DNA of 64,000 bases from Exophiala sp. HKRS030 (GCA_023897205.1 JAHWDD010000003.1:871665-935664); one strand, 5' to 3'. Positions 43,997-55,785 are shown, counted from the first letter of the stretch. Translations and numbers: made by a program. Notes: a model not told the origin generated them from the letters alone.

Positions 43997-44841
43997 TGTT
44001 TTCTCCTCTTTTTTCGTGGTCGATGCGTAGTTGTAACAGTCTGCTCTGCAGAAGGTGTCGAGTGATGCCTAGGTGATGCCCCCCGACTGCAGAGGCCAGT
44101 TGTACGTACACAGTCAACAGACTGCAAGATGTGGTGGGTGCGATATGCCTCGCCAAAAATCAAAATATTCAAACTTTGAGGGTCAACGGATCATCGATGC
44201 CAATAACCACGACTGAGAATTCTTGACAAGTGATGCCAATGGCCCGAAAAACAGATTTGATTGACAGAGTTGGGTCAGAAGTTGCCAAAAGATGTCAATG
44301 TGTTCCTTGAAGACCAAGGCTGAACAAATCTTTCTGATGCAAATGATGAGAGTGAATTGGGGTTGGTCGTCCGGTATGCCGTGACTGGATCCTCTTGTCA
44401 GGGAAGGCCAATATCGATAGGCGACTCTTTTTTCTTGAAGACTTCCAAACTGACGACTGTTGCTAGTCTTCTGCCGGTTGTCAATATAGAACATGGAATG
44501 CGGACGTGGTGTAAAGTGGCCTTTGGAACGCGTCGCAGCGAGCCAATCAGCATCCAGGGGTCTTTTCGAGATGGTCAACTTTCTGAGGTTGTGGTCGGTC
44601 TGGACCTACCAATTCACTACTCCCGTACGCCTCCTCGAGTCTCTTGATAACACCTCAATCAAATCGTTCCTCGTCTTGCCCGAACTCAAGTTGAGTATCG
44701 GATGGGTATTTGATAGCATTAGCGCAAGCTTTCGTTTGCTGAGGGCGCACAGTTGGATTTTTTTTCCGTTTCACTCCCCTGTCTCGTTCAATTCGCCCTT
44801 CTCGAAGACCTCGATTTTCATCAGATATCAATCTAATCGCC
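43997..44841. other. Divergent spacer, nkp2 / eaf3
   Basis: About 845 bp containing both promoters. ORFs up to 131 codons on either strand lack domains. T-rich tracts lie just before the eaf3 start. Confidence 0.5.
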
Positions 44842-47800
44842 ATGGCACCGCAATCATCAGAGACGAAGCCAATGTACCAGAAAGATGAAAAGGCCTTGTG
44901 CTTTCATGGAGAATTACTCTATGAAGCCAAGGTCCTGGAAGTCCGGCGAGTCGACCCAAAAGACAAGACATCAGCACACGAGTACCGAGTCCATTACAAA
45001 GGATGGAAGAATACGTAAGTTCATTACCGCCCTAAGTTTCACTGCATCTTACGCGTCCCTGTCCTGGTGATGGTAAGGCTGCACTGCCTGGCACACTCGC
45101 CGCACCTATCGCGACGGGTTAAGTGGCAGCGAGTAACAGCCTCGCGACCCCCATTCACCGCCCTACAGTGTTGTTCACAAAATGTCTCTTTTCACTGTCG
45201 CGCCGCTTGCTCTTCCAAAACAATACCCTCAAAAACTCCACTCCCCTTGATCATCGAGACAAATCCCTTGGAACCCGGAAAAAGAAATCGCTGACGATAT
45301 TCCCGTGTTAGCTGGGACGACTGGGTGCCTCAGGATCGCCTGCGCAAACTCACAGACGACAATCGCGAACTTGCAGCCAATCTGAGACGCGAGGCCACCG
45401 CAGCTGTGAGCAAGGCACCACCAAAGTCAACAGGCAAAACCCGTCGTGGCCAAGGATCAGAATTCGGTTCAGGTCGAGGCAGTGAAGAACGCACATCATC
45501 TGTTCCTGCAGGTGGAAGAGGCACTAAGCGTGCCAGAGATAACGACATTGAGAAGGTGTGTGTTGATCCCAAAAATCTCTCATTCACCCGTCACTGGGTC
45601 CTTGATTCGCAACTATCCCGTGTTGCTGTTTGCAATCTGCTTTGGATACCCGTGAGGAAGACACTGCCCTGCCTTGGAATACCTGTCCTGTGGATCTTTC
45701 CTCGTGAACCCCATCGTGCCACGTACAGTCACTGGACTCATCTGAATCACGCCTTCTTCTCCTCGAGCAAAGATCGTCAAAACACCGACACAAAAGATTT
45801 TTGGGAACTAGACAAAGGCTACAGCTACAGCTTTGTTCAAAGTAACACAAAGCACTTTGATCCTCGCACCTGAAAGACAAGATGGATGACAATCCTGCGA
45901 ACAACGATGGCAAAGCGGCGGTTCAGAGGAAGAAGCGGAGAGACCCTGTCCTCAGTGACAATCCAAACCTCGATCTGGTGGCTTATGTCCCACGCCGTGC
46001 AGCCGTCCAAGCTACCTCTCGTTTGCTAGGGCATACAAAGCCATCGGTACCGGCAACCAAACCAGCATCTAGAAAAGCACCAGCACCGGGAAATTCACCA
46101 GCACCTGCAAAGACTTCGGGACCGGTAAAAGCATCGGGACCTAGGAAGATGACAACACCTAACAAGAGGAGTACTAGCCAAGTTCGTACTCGGTCGTCGA
46201 CCAAACTCGACAAAAATGCTTCCACAACTACCAAACGTGCCGAGACCTCTTATCATCAACGTCAAGCACCTATCCCTATCAATAGCAGTGCGACAGGATT
46301 CAACAATGCAGAGACACAAGCTAGCAAAGCTTTGAAAGAGAACCGAGCTGGAAGAGTCACGAAATTCAGGGCGTCATCGAATACTTCCACTAGTTTCGTG
46401 GGCAATTATCATACCTACGTCGAAGAAACGCCTATCATGCCAGATGACCGCGAAAACCCTAAGCTGCCTCCATTTCGTCCCGAGCTCAAGCGTACACTTC
46501 AGGTGGATGAGTCTGATGATGATGGTCTCATCAACGAAACCAAGAAAGAAAGAAGGATTGTCGATGACTTTATTCGCGCCGTGAGAATGGAAAGAGGCCC
46601 TGCACCTCCACTTCCACCCGCGAGGACCAGCGCGGCTGCTTCAGATGCCACAATCTCTGACGTTGACTCAGACGCCACCATCACTGATCCTGAAGACCAA
46701 AACCCTCCTGAAGAGGTTCTCTCAAAGCCGTCTACTCAATATCCGATCTTCAATGATCGCAGAACGTCGTCTACCGGAAGTGCTCGACGAGATTTGCAGT
46801 TCGCCGGACGAGAATTACGACCCAGACACAAATTCGAACATTCTTCCCGTCGCGCACCCACCCCGATGGCGAGTCTTGCAGGAAGCCCCAACCTTGGTCC
46901 TCCACCGGTTCCCCAGGTCGCCGCCCCGTTGAACCGAGGAAATCCATTGAGTAGCCCTATGGACAGACCCAAACCGCGTTATCCCAGAACGAGTCTATGG
47001 GCGCCTCATGGCCGATATTGAGAGCAATGGCCAACAACTCAGTCCCGGCATAAAACTCTGCTGGATTGCCCATCCCCTTCACTGTCTGGAACGCTGTTGG
47101 ATATCTTTATGCTTATGTTTGACCCAAATTGGAATCACTACCGCAGAAACACCGCAGGCCACAATCACATTTGCTGAACATGGACCCCTTGTCGTTTTGC
47201 CCCATCAAGAGCTAGATCCTAACAAGTACTTTAATATTGCACAGGAAGATGCATTTTACAATCGCCCCTCAATTCGTTTCACCATCCCTGACCACCTGAA
47301 GAACCTTCTCGTCGATGACTGGGAAAATGTCACCAAGTCAATGCTACTCGTCCCCCTTCCGAGCAAGACCCCAGCCAACTTCATTTTCGACGAATATTTT
47401 AATGAAGAAAAGCAAAATCGGATGATAGGCTCTGCGGAAGCTGATATCCTGGAGGAGTTCGTCGCTGGTTTGAAGATCTACTTCGAGAAGACCATCGGCA
47501 AATTGTTATTGTATCGGTTTGAACGCCCTCAATTGGCAGAGGTTCGTCGTACGCGATCACAACTGTGTTTCTGAGGCTAATGATTAACAACAGATGCGTA
47601 AACTGTGGGAGTCTGGTAAATACCCGGAGTGGGAAGGAAAAGGACCAGGAGATTGTTACGGCGGCGAATTCGTTGCTCGAATGCTCAGTAGGTGTCCCGT
47701 GTCGTCTCTTGCCGCAGTTTATACTAATCTTTAACAGCCAACATGCCAGAGATTGCTGCTCAAACCAACTTGGATCAAGATCAAGTTGCCCGTTTGAAAG

Positions 47801-47904
47801 CTGAGCTGCTCAAGTTTACGAATTGGTTGTCACGAAACAGCGAACGTTTCTTCTGCGCAAAGTACGAGAAGCCAAGTCCCGAATACATTGAAAATGCTCG
47901 TTGA
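44842..47904 (+). CDS. eaf3: Chromatin modification protein Eaf3/MRG15
   Basis: Shared subunit of the NuA4 acetyltransferase and Rpd3S deacetylase complexes that reads methylated H3K36. Five exons: 44842-45014, 45312-45555, 47245-47541, 47594-47687 and 47738-47904; phases fit and the product is 324 aa, normal for fungi. The chromodomain (about 14-80) has ALCFHGELLYEAKVLEV, HYKGWKNTWDDWVPQDRL. A basic linker (GGRGTKRARDNDIEK) leads into the MRG domain, starting EDAFYNRPSIRFTIPDHLK and containing YFNEEKQNRMIGSAEADILE and KLLLYRFERPQL. Introns 1 (297 nt) and 2 (1689 nt) are far longer than any others here, while introns 3 and 4 are 52 and 50 nt. Intron 2 contains an intact 379-codon ORF on the same strand. 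The exon 2/exon 3 junction is supported because IEK followed by ED and NRPSIR is what the family shows. Confidence 0.9.
45882..47021 (+). CDS. ORF of 379 codons nested inside eaf3 intron 2
   Basis: Function unknown. The ORF lies wholly within the 1689-nt intron (45556-47244), on the same strand as eaf3 and in another reading phase from exon 2. It starts MDDNPANNDGKAAVQRKKRR and ends PRTSLWAPHGRY, with 326 bp of intron before it and 223 bp after. The protein is basic and disordered. A stretch near residues 55-90 has imperfect repeats of PAPxK and SGPxK. A Ser/Asp-rich section (SDATISDVDSDATITDPEDQ) lies in the middle, and the C-terminus is Pro-rich. No domain is recognised. It could be an independent nested gene, an inserted gene copy, or part of an alternative eaf3 transcript. 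A chance ORF of this length with such an amino-acid composition is unlikely. Confidence 0.6.
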   Translation: MDDNPANNDGKAAVQRKKRRDPVLSDNPNLDLVAYVPRRAAVQATSRLLGHTKPSVPATKPASRKAPAPGNSPAPAKTSGPVKASGPRKMTTPNKRSTSQVRTRSSTKLDKNASTTTKRAETSYHQRQAPIPINSSATGFNNAETQASKALKENRAGRVTKFRASSNTSTSFVGNYHTYVEETPIMPDDRENPKLPPFRPELKRTLQVDESDDDGLINETKKERRIVDDFIRAVRMERGPAPPLPPARTSAAASDATISDVDSDATITDPEDQNPPEEVLSKPSTQYPIFNDRRTSSTGSARRDLQFAGRELRPRHKFEHSSRRAPTPMASLAGSPNLGPPPVPQVAAPLNRGNPLSSPMDRPKPRYPRTSLWAPHGRY

Positions 47905-48472
47905 AAGCAGACGGATCTGCCCCGTGGAGTCCAGGAAGAAGGTCAATGTTCTACGACACAGTTGCTGGAACATCATATCCACTGGACGTCTATTAGGGAA
48001 GAAAATTGGTTTGTTCGCGCACTGAAGGGGAACAATCATGCCATTCCACCCAAAACTCAGGTTATCAACCCCTATTGCAGCGCGAGGAGTTCTGCCTTAC
48101 CAGGTGCTCTCGAGTGTGAGGCACTTGAGTCTATTCATGTCGGATTAAAACATTACACGTCAAAGGACGGAGTTAATAAGACGACCAGTCTGGCAATAAG
48201 CAGATTGGCAGAACAGGCGGTCGGTATTGTAGGTGCAGACAGACAGCATGAAAAATTTCCCGGTGAGAGATGGGAACTCATTACTTTGGCATTTGTTCCC
48301 ACTTTTCTTAATTCATAACCTCGAATGGCACTCCCTCGAATAACATTCCTGCGTGCAGTGTGACAGATGTCCACGTCGGCCCCCTAACAATTCACTCTAC
48401 ATGGCGACTCGCTACGTAGGTACGTCAAAGTAGTTTTCATCATGTACAGCCCCCAGTTCTTTCGACCCCGAA
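47905..48472. other. Convergent spacer, eaf3 / P450
   Basis: About 570 bp between two 3' ends. A 118-codon plus-strand ORF (47962-48318) has no recognisable features. Confidence 0.5.
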
Positions 48473-50201
48473 TCAGAGCTTGCGGGGTGTTATCTTGACA
48501 TTCAAGGGACCCTTTTGCCAGAAAACAAAGATGTCCGCCTTGTCCCACGAACGGCTCTCGGGCTGAAGCTCAAAGTCGAAGTTGTAAATTACCCGTGCTA
48601 GGGCCAGTCGCATTTCAGCGTACGCCAAGCTACGTGAACGAGATTAGCATGCCTATTGAGGGTACAGTACCAGGGCAAAAGGATACTCACTTCATGCCCA
48701 GGCAGTTTCGTGGACCATATGAAAATGGCTGCAAGGCGTCGGTGTTGTCATGGGCAAAGCGAGGGTCGTCAAGCCATCTTTCAGGAATGTATGAGTCTGG
48801 GAGGGTGAAGTTTGAGGCGGAATGGTACGTCGCCCAATGGGGGACCGACACTGATTTCTTTTTGTGCGTCAGCATCATAAGATTCAAAAGGACAACAAGA
48901 CTCTGCCAGCGGCATACCTTTTCTGGTAACCATGTCCCATCGACAAAAGCACCTCCTTCGGGAACCAGCCGTGGAAGACCGGATGGGACAGGGGGAAACA
49001 TTCGAAGACCTTCCTTCAGACAGGCAAGTAGATACGGAAGCCGCGACACTTCTTGCAAGTTGATTTCCTTTTCGTCTTGGAAAGCAGATCGAACCTCGTC
49101 CTTCAACTTCTTGTAGGACCCTGGGTTCTTGAGGAGCCAGAAGGTGGTTCCGCTGAGCAATGTCGCCGTGGTCTCGCTGCCGGCCACGATGAGGATGTTG
49201 GCATTCTCCCCCATCTCGTTCAACGTCATTGCCTGCTCATCGTTGGCCCGCAGCACGTGGGACATGAAATCGGGACGGTCCTTGGGGCCGAGCTCGGCGC
49301 GTTGTTTCGCCTTTTCGAAGCTCATCTTCTGATGGTCAGATTGTTTCCGGATCAGATCGCGCGGCAGGACCAACTTTACGATCGGCATCAACCAAGGGTG
49401 CCGCTTGATCGCCTGCATGTACGAAGCCAGTTTGAATCCCAGGAAAATGAGTTCGACCCAGGGATGATAGCCGCCGCTGTCGAGGCACCCGAACGGCTCG
49501 CCGAACGCCAGGTCGCCCAGGACGTCAAAAGTCAAGAAATTGTACCATTTGGCCATGTCGACAATGCCTCCCCCGACCCCGTTCTCGGCTCGGTTTCGCA
49601 ACGCAGAGATCAATTTGCCGATGTACACTTCCATGAGATCCTCTTGACTGCGAAGAGCCTTTTCGGAAAACGCGTGCGACAACAGCCGTCGCATCCGGCT
49701 GTGGTCTGCGTCGTTGGCGATGAGGATGTTGGGAGAACTCGTGAGCGTTCCACGGTATAGACGCAGATCTTTCATGAAGATCTTCTTCGTGGCCGTTCTA
49801 TATCCGTAGATGTCTTTCCACGCCTGGGGCGAGGTGAAGGACACGTCATTTGGGCCAAAGCGAACAACTGGTCCGTACTTGTCGTGGAGTTTCTTCAACT
49901 CAAATGGCCATCTGCCGGTGACCAGCTTGTGAAGGTGAGGTAGATCCGACATGGCGTACAACTTGGGCCCAGGGACCTTTGCAAGCGGGTGGAGTGTCAC
50001 ATTGTAGATTGCGATGCTCGGCAGTATCAGCAAGATCTATCTCCCAACCTCAGCTTGATCCTTCTACTTGAAGCCATGTGATCGGGAATTGTTCTGGGCA
50101 CTCACCAGTAACGCACATATCTTCAAGATTGTTGGAAACTCATTGACAGCGGTTCGCTGTATGAGCTGAATCGCAGCACCTGGTTCTTTGACTGTGATCA
50201 T
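48473..50201 (-). CDS. Cytochrome P450 monooxygenase
   Basis: Microsomal fungal P450 of unknown substrate. Four exons, 50106-50201, 48918-50036, 48691-48857 and 48473-48629, join in phase to 512 aa. The ATG at 50201 gives a 32-codon exon whose end and the next exon together form the N-terminal membrane helix (KICALLILLILPSIAIY), followed by the proline-rich hinge LAKVPGPK. Catalytic marks: I-helix AGSETTATLL, ExxR in LKEGLRMFPP, PERW, and the heme loop FSYGPRNCLGM with the ligand Cys457. The 60-nt intron at 48858-48917 is in phase and would otherwise be read through. Layout and motifs resemble the isotrichodermin hydroxylase-like group. It is divergent from the alpha/beta hydrolase across 907 bp. 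Confidence 0.92.
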
Positions 50202-51108
50202 TATGTGTGAATTGGCAAAGCATGAAGACAAGGGTCTTGCAGGCTACTCTCCCTGGGTTTTAAGGTGGTTCAGATATTGCCATCAACATCACATATCAAG
50301 ACACAAGAGAGGCCGGGGGATCTACGTAGATGCGCATGATGCATCTTCGGAGAGATTCGAGTATCGTATTTTTCTTTCAAACACTTGATATATAATACGT
50401 TCTGTAGGTTAATCTGCCCGAACCACTTCCCCTCGATCTGGCTGACATATGTCTAGGATGTAGGGCACTAGGGCACAAGAGATGTTTCGATCAACTTGGT
50501 TCTTAGCCAACTAATTTTGATAATATTATGGGGTTCCAGAAGCGGAGGCCACGGAGGAAGGTGCCGTGGGTCCGTGAGAGGCTGGGGCAAGATACCACAG
50601 TCCACCAGGAACAATTGAATTAGGCCGAGCCATCCTACGCTCATCTTTGCATCCTTTCGAAGGGGGAAGACTTCATTATCTAGACCCCTCGTACTCGTAC
50701 TCCGTACCAAGACTGTCAGCCATTCGACCAGAACGGTCCGGCGGGGGTGGAGCATCGTCTCACGTCATGTCGTCCAACCTCATACCAGAATCTCGGCGTC
50801 AGGAGGGGGGAACTTTCCCTTCCTGTGCGAAAACTGCGAAGGCCTCAATTTGCCCGGTATTTAACCCGGAAGCCCGCGGGGCTTATAGTCGCAGCACATT
50901 GCGGACAAGGAAGGACCCCGTACTGATGACCCTTTTATTTTTCTCACGCGACCGGACATTAAATATGCTTGACGGTATGGGAGAGTGAAGTTATTCTATG
51001 AAGTAACAAGCGCCTCCCCAGGACTTGAACTTTTTTGAGATCAGGATCATTCATCTTGAAGATACAGCTCTAGGATCCAACAATCTGGAATTTTAGTCGT
51101 CCGCAACC
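50202..51108. promoter_or_regulatory. Shared divergent promoter, P450 / hydrolase, with CGG/CCG palindromes
   Basis: 907 bp between two divergent start codons. Visible elements are CGGTCCG (CGG-N1-CCG) at 50734-50740, CCGG-N8-CCGG at 50854-50869, and an inverted repeat AAGCCC-GCG-GGGCTT at 50870-50884. Zn(II)2Cys6 dimers bind paired CGG triplets, and a gene for one starts 2 kb away. Use of these sites by that protein is inference. The motif TACTCCGTA also occurs near 50697. No ORF here is convincing. Confidence 0.4.
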
Positions 51109-52125
51109 ATGGCACAACCTTCGACTTTGGAATACACCCCGTTGCCGGAGAGGGCGCAGAAGATTGTCGAAAAGTTCATGCCGGACGAGGAGAAGATCAA
51201 GCGTGAGACGGCCTCGTTTGCTCACGTCAAGCCTCGACCTGGCGACAAGGAAGGCGATACGGAAGAGTTGGACGGGCAAGTGTTTACGCACCACTTTGTG
51301 TCTGCACCGGGAGACCACGAAGTCGTCCAGTGGCACTACGTCGAGACCGGTCGCGCCGATGGGGAAGTCGTCGTCTTCCTGCACGGGATCCCGGACGCGT
51401 GGTACCAATGGCACCACCAGATGGCCTCGCTCGCGGCCACTCACAGGTGTATCGCCGTGGACCTGAAGGGTTACGGACAGTCCGAGAAAGGAGCGGGCGA
51501 CTACCGCCACGAAGGCGCCGCCGGGCAACTCTACAGCATGCTCCAGACTATCGGGCTCCAGAAGTTCAACCTGGTCACCCACGACCGCGGCACGGTCCAG
51601 GGCGACTACATCGTCGCCGACCACCCGGACTCCGTTACCAGGTACCTGCGAGGCGAACAGCACCTGTACCACTTCAACCCTCTGGTGGCGCCCCAGGGGG
51701 ACATCTTCAGGGACGCCCCGTGGACGGGCATCATGGAGAACCCGACCGAGTTCGTCGTCTGGGTTCACAACTGGGTCAGCGGCAAGAAGCCGATCCCGAC
51801 CCACGAGATGGAACGAATCATCCAGGAATTCTCGCACCCGGGAATCACGCGCGCCGTCCCCCGCTACTTCAACTCGTCCACCTTCCGACAAGAATGGCTC
51901 CAGCGTCGCAACCGACTGCTCGAGGCCTGGAGGTGCCCGGTCCTGATCATGCAGGGCTACGACAGCAAGAGTCAGCCTCGAGAGTTTTACGAAAAGGCCC
52001 GCGACTACATTCCCAACGCAGAAAGGGTCACCGTTCAGTACATCCCCGGAGGTCACTTTTGGACTCTCGAGTCACCGGCAGAGACGACGGATGCCATCAG
52101 GAAGTTTCTCCAGGGCGAAATTTGA
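51109..52125 (+). CDS. Alpha/beta hydrolase with Asp nucleophile (epoxide hydrolase / dehalogenase-like)
   Basis: Intronless, 338 aa. Catalytic parts are visible: oxyanion-hole motif FLHGIPDAWYQW (His92-Gly93), nucleophile elbow THDRG with Asp159, a late acid candidate Asp285 (MQGYDSKSQP) and catalytic His316 (PGGHFWTLESP). Asp in place of Ser in the elbow marks the epoxide hydrolase/haloalkane dehalogenase group; the HDRG tetrad is also seen in fluoroacetate dehalogenases. A helical cap (about 185-250) lies between the nucleophile and the late acid. No signal peptide is seen, so a cytosolic enzyme is likely. Third codon positions are strongly G/C, more than in neighbouring genes. The substrate is unknown; a role after the neighbouring P450 is an inference from position. 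Confidence 0.85.
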   Translation: MAQPSTLEYTPLPERAQKIVEKFMPDEEKIKRETASFAHVKPRPGDKEGDTEELDGQVFTHHFVSAPGDHEVVQWHYVETGRADGEVVVFLHGIPDAWYQWHHQMASLAATHRCIAVDLKGYGQSEKGAGDYRHEGAAGQLYSMLQTIGLQKFNLVTHDRGTVQGDYIVADHPDSVTRYLRGEQHLYHFNPLVAPQGDIFRDAPWTGIMENPTEFVVWVHNWVSGKKPIPTHEMERIIQEFSHPGITRAVPRYFNSSTFRQEWLQRRNRLLEAWRCPVLIMQGYDSKSQPREFYEKARDYIPNAERVTVQYIPGGHFWTLESPAETTDAIRKFLQGEI

Positions 52126-53045
52126 GGCACTTGTACTTACTGAAGTAAGTCACATTTGACCTCCTATATATATATATATATATGAATAGAAAGAATCGAT
52201 CATGATTCAAACATAAGACACTTCTGCAGCATGTACTTGACCCTTTTCGTACTTAACAACCAACAACTATTTCTTAGACATCTATGTGACTGTCGCTAAG
52301 GAATGAACAGCGCTGGAAACCGCCAGAAAAGCTGCAACTGGTAGCCACCGCTCTCAACTGCGTTCTCCTCGACCATGAGCGAAGGGAATGATCCAAATAC
52401 TCAGCAAGCATCTTTGGTCCCTGATAGATTCACTTCAACGACCCCCCAACTCCTGATGATATCGTCTCACGAACATGTGTTAGCACGTGAAGGAGGCCTC
52501 TTAGTCTTACATCATAGAAAACGAGGTTGCGCAATCGTGGAGAGTAGGCCTTGACATGGTTAGAAAGGGTTTTGCAGAACTTCTCCCCTCGGACGATCCA
52601 GTTAGCCGAGATGTGGAGACTCTGGGAGAGAATGTGAAATGTGGGTGTCTTCTTCCCCGTATCTCAACCCGCATTCGATCTACTTCAATTGCCTGTACAG
52701 CTAGTTGCAAGTCGCCGGTATGTTTCTCATTGGCTGTTCGGTTTTCTCGGCCTAATTGTGATTGGACGAATAGTCACCGTGTGAAGGCGAAGAGTGACGA
52801 GGTCCCACGCTTCCAGACTTTATCACGGAGAGGACGGAGCTGGGGAACCCCGAGCATGACTTACCACCCCGGAGTCTGGGGAGCTTCGCGCTCCGAACTA
52901 CGCGGTGTTCCAGATAACAATTCTCTTCTCGACAGACTGACGACGGTTGTCATTTGTGGAAAGGGCAATCACTCGCCTCTCTCACGAAGCAGAGTTGTTG
53001 CGCCCCCTTGTCGTGGTCCCGGAAGAGAAGAAAGAAAAGGGAATT
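52126..53045. other. Spacer upstream of the Zn2Cys6 gene
   Basis: About 920 bp with the 3' end of the hydrolase and the promoter of the regulator. A (TA)n tract lies at 52165-52183. Open frames before 53046 in the regulator frame begin only at TTG. No other gene is seen. Confidence 0.5.
52165..52183. repeat. Short (TA)n tract
   Basis: About nine TA units 40 bp after the hydrolase stop codon. Confidence 0.85.
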
Positions 53046-55785
53046 ATGCCGGACATTCACGACGGTCGAGCAAGAACAGCCTGCTTCAATTGTAGAAAGC
53101 GCAAGGTGCGGTGTGGCAGAGAAGCTGCCCATTGCTCCCAATGTCAGGTCGGAGGACACCAGTGCAAATATCCAGACGGGGTGAAGAAGCCTGGTCCCAA
53201 GGTTGGCAGCGTTCGTAGAGGGTCGCGACCCAACGTGTCGTCGGGTCAGAGGAAAGAGCGTTGCGGCGCGCCGACGGCATCATCAATATCCACGGCCAAG
53301 GACAATGGAACTACTACCCAGAGCACCAGTGTCCCAAAGCGTGACAGTATCGCACCCTCTATTCAGAGCACGCCGGGCCAGCAGCAGCAGCAGCAGCACG
53401 CCGACGATGTCACATCGCCGATCACACGGTGCGCTACAAACACGACCACGGATGTCCAGTCGGACCGCGATGACATTCAGACCATTTCCTACCTGATTCA
53501 CCCGTCGCACGAGGATCGCCCCCCTGTCCGCTCAAATGCGGTGCTGACCCATCTCGACAACACCGGTGCCGAAGAGGAGCTTCTGATGTATGTCTGTCGT
53601 ACTTTAGGAGTATCAGAAGACGCCATGAGGAATATGTGAGTACACCTCTGCTGCTGAGCGCACTTACCTTTCCTTCGAGCAACTCTGCCACCGTGCCTGG
53701 AAGGAAAGCCCCTGAGATTACTTTGCGCCTGCTCATTAGGAGACATACAATGCTGACCGCACCGTTTGAATTCATGATAGGTTTAGCATTTTCTTCATGA
53801 CGTTCACTGCATTTCGCCTTTTCCGGGAATCGACATTTCGCGAGGATCTTCGCAAGATTAGCAGTTATGTACAGTTGAAGGCGCTACTGACTGCGATATT
53901 CACATTTTCACAAAAGTGGATAGAACACGGCAATGGGAACAATGCCTTCACCACCGAGGTGAACGTAGGTCTATCTTCATCACAATACAATGACCTGGCT
54001 GTTTGTCACGTCGACAAGGCCATTGTGGAATGTGGTGACGATCCACCCCCCTTGTGTGTGCTTCAGGCTCTGGTCCTGGTGACTCACTGGTTGTTGATTC
54101 GGAGCGTCCGAGGGCGTGCCTGGCGCTCCATGGGCCTTTGCATACGCATAGCCTACGAATTGGGGCTCCATACCATCGACAGGAGCAGAGAGTTCGAATC
54201 CAGCGAACAGGCGCCAGAGCGATGGTGCGAAGACGAAGAGCGTCGCCGCACCTGGTGGGCCATATGGGAAATGGATGTTTTCGCTTCTGTCCTATACCGC
54301 CTTCCGTGCACGATCTCTTGGAGCTATACTCAGGTCTGGCTGCCCTCCCCGGACGAAAATTGGTTTCAATCGCGACCACAAAAGAGTTGCTATCTACACT
54401 CAGACCCTGTATCCCGATCTCGAGATCTTCAAGCGAGCGGAAACGAGTCAGCAAAGGCATGGTTCATTGTACTCAATTCCTTGATGGCAGAAGGACATGC
54501 GTTCTCTTCGCAGACAGGCAATTGGAGTGGCGCTGTCTCAAAAGCACCTACGTTGGGCGGGGAACAATATCCAAACGACAACCGAGCTTACCTTGAGCGA
54601 TTGATGAACGCAATCCAGCTCAGTGCCATCAGCATACCTTCGAAATACAAATACAGAGGCCAATACCTGGATTTCGATACGTTACGCCATGGGCAAGGAG
54701 AACGCACTTCGACAATTTGCGCACAGGGCTCGATATATGAGTTGGCCTTGATGCAAGAGGTGGCAAAACTGATGACGCTGAAGCACACAATCTTCGAAAG
54801 TGGTATCGTGACCCTCCTTCGAAAGGCCCAAGAAATAGGCCTGAGAAGCCAAGGAGACCAGGGGGGCAGAGGCCAGATGCTAGACAGATACTTCCGGGCC
54901 TCACACGCCGTCTTCAACCTGCTTTTCAACAGCCACGAGGCGCATATCCAGTATGTCAACCCTTTTATTGCTCATGCTGCATGGATGGCGGCAACCGTGC
55001 AGCTTCTTCAGCACGAGTTGACGGTCAACGAGGCGCAAAGGGGGGTCATACGGTCAAGATTTGAGTTGTTGAAAGCCGTACACAAGCAATGGGTCGAGTA
55101 TTGGTCAATGTCTGAAGTGCCATTGCACTGTCTTGACATTCTCGAAGCTCAACTGAAGAAATTGATACACCTTTCGAGGCAAGGAATGGATAATCAACGA
55201 GTCTTGACACTGGCGCCTGTGCCACCAGAAAAGTCCACCACACCACAACGCCCTGGCTCATCAGCCGCGGATGGCGAGAATCGTACTTCTGATGTGTCGA
55301 GACTGAATGGCCTGACGCATAAAGGGGCCAGTGGGCGAAATAGGCCAGTGATATCAGGTAACAAGGAGTCTGTAGCTGCCATCTCTTCCCAAAATAACCC
55401 TGTCATAGTCCAACAACCCTTGCCGCCGGAGGAGATGGAGATAGGTATAGAGGAAGAGCATGCTCATGCGCATGGATCGGAGTTTCAAATGATATCCGAG
55501 ACAGCAGGACGACGAGGGTTCGGTCCAACAACGACTGATCCGATGCTCGTGACGAATACCAGTAGCGCCACCGCAAGCTTCGCTGTTAATGGTCAGTGGT
55601 CAAAAGATTCCACCGTGCAGATAGACACGTCGTTGAACGACGCTGCAATGTGGAGCGACATGTTCTCGGAGGAACCGGGAAACTTTGGTGGTTTGACCTG
55701 TTTCAACTTCCCAACCGACAATGAAATGATAGAAGAAGTATCGACCTATCTGGATGGAATCTTCTCTGGGCCTTTCGTTGGGTGA
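53046..55785 (+). CDS. Zn(II)2Cys6 transcription factor
   Basis: Fungal-specific regulator of 864 aa from two exons, 53046-53635 and 53781-55785, joined in phase across a 145-nt intron. The zinc cluster is perfect, with Cys at 13, 16, 23, 30, 33 and 40 (RTACFNCRKRKVRC...). A basic linker follows (KKPGPKVGSVRRGSR), then a Gln run and a disordered part. The middle is the fungal transcription-factor domain: LQALVLVTHWLLIRSVRGRAWR, GLCIRIAYELGLH and the signature EDEERRRTWWAIWEMD. The C-terminus is acidic and Ser/Thr-rich, a plausible activation region. The start is the first ATG in the frame. Its position between a P450/hydrolase pair and a GST suggests it controls them; this is inference from context. 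Confidence 0.9.

Noticed and set aside
51070..52056. 328-codon minus-strand ORF
   Set aside because: Antisense to the alpha/beta hydrolase, explained by its GC-rich third positions.
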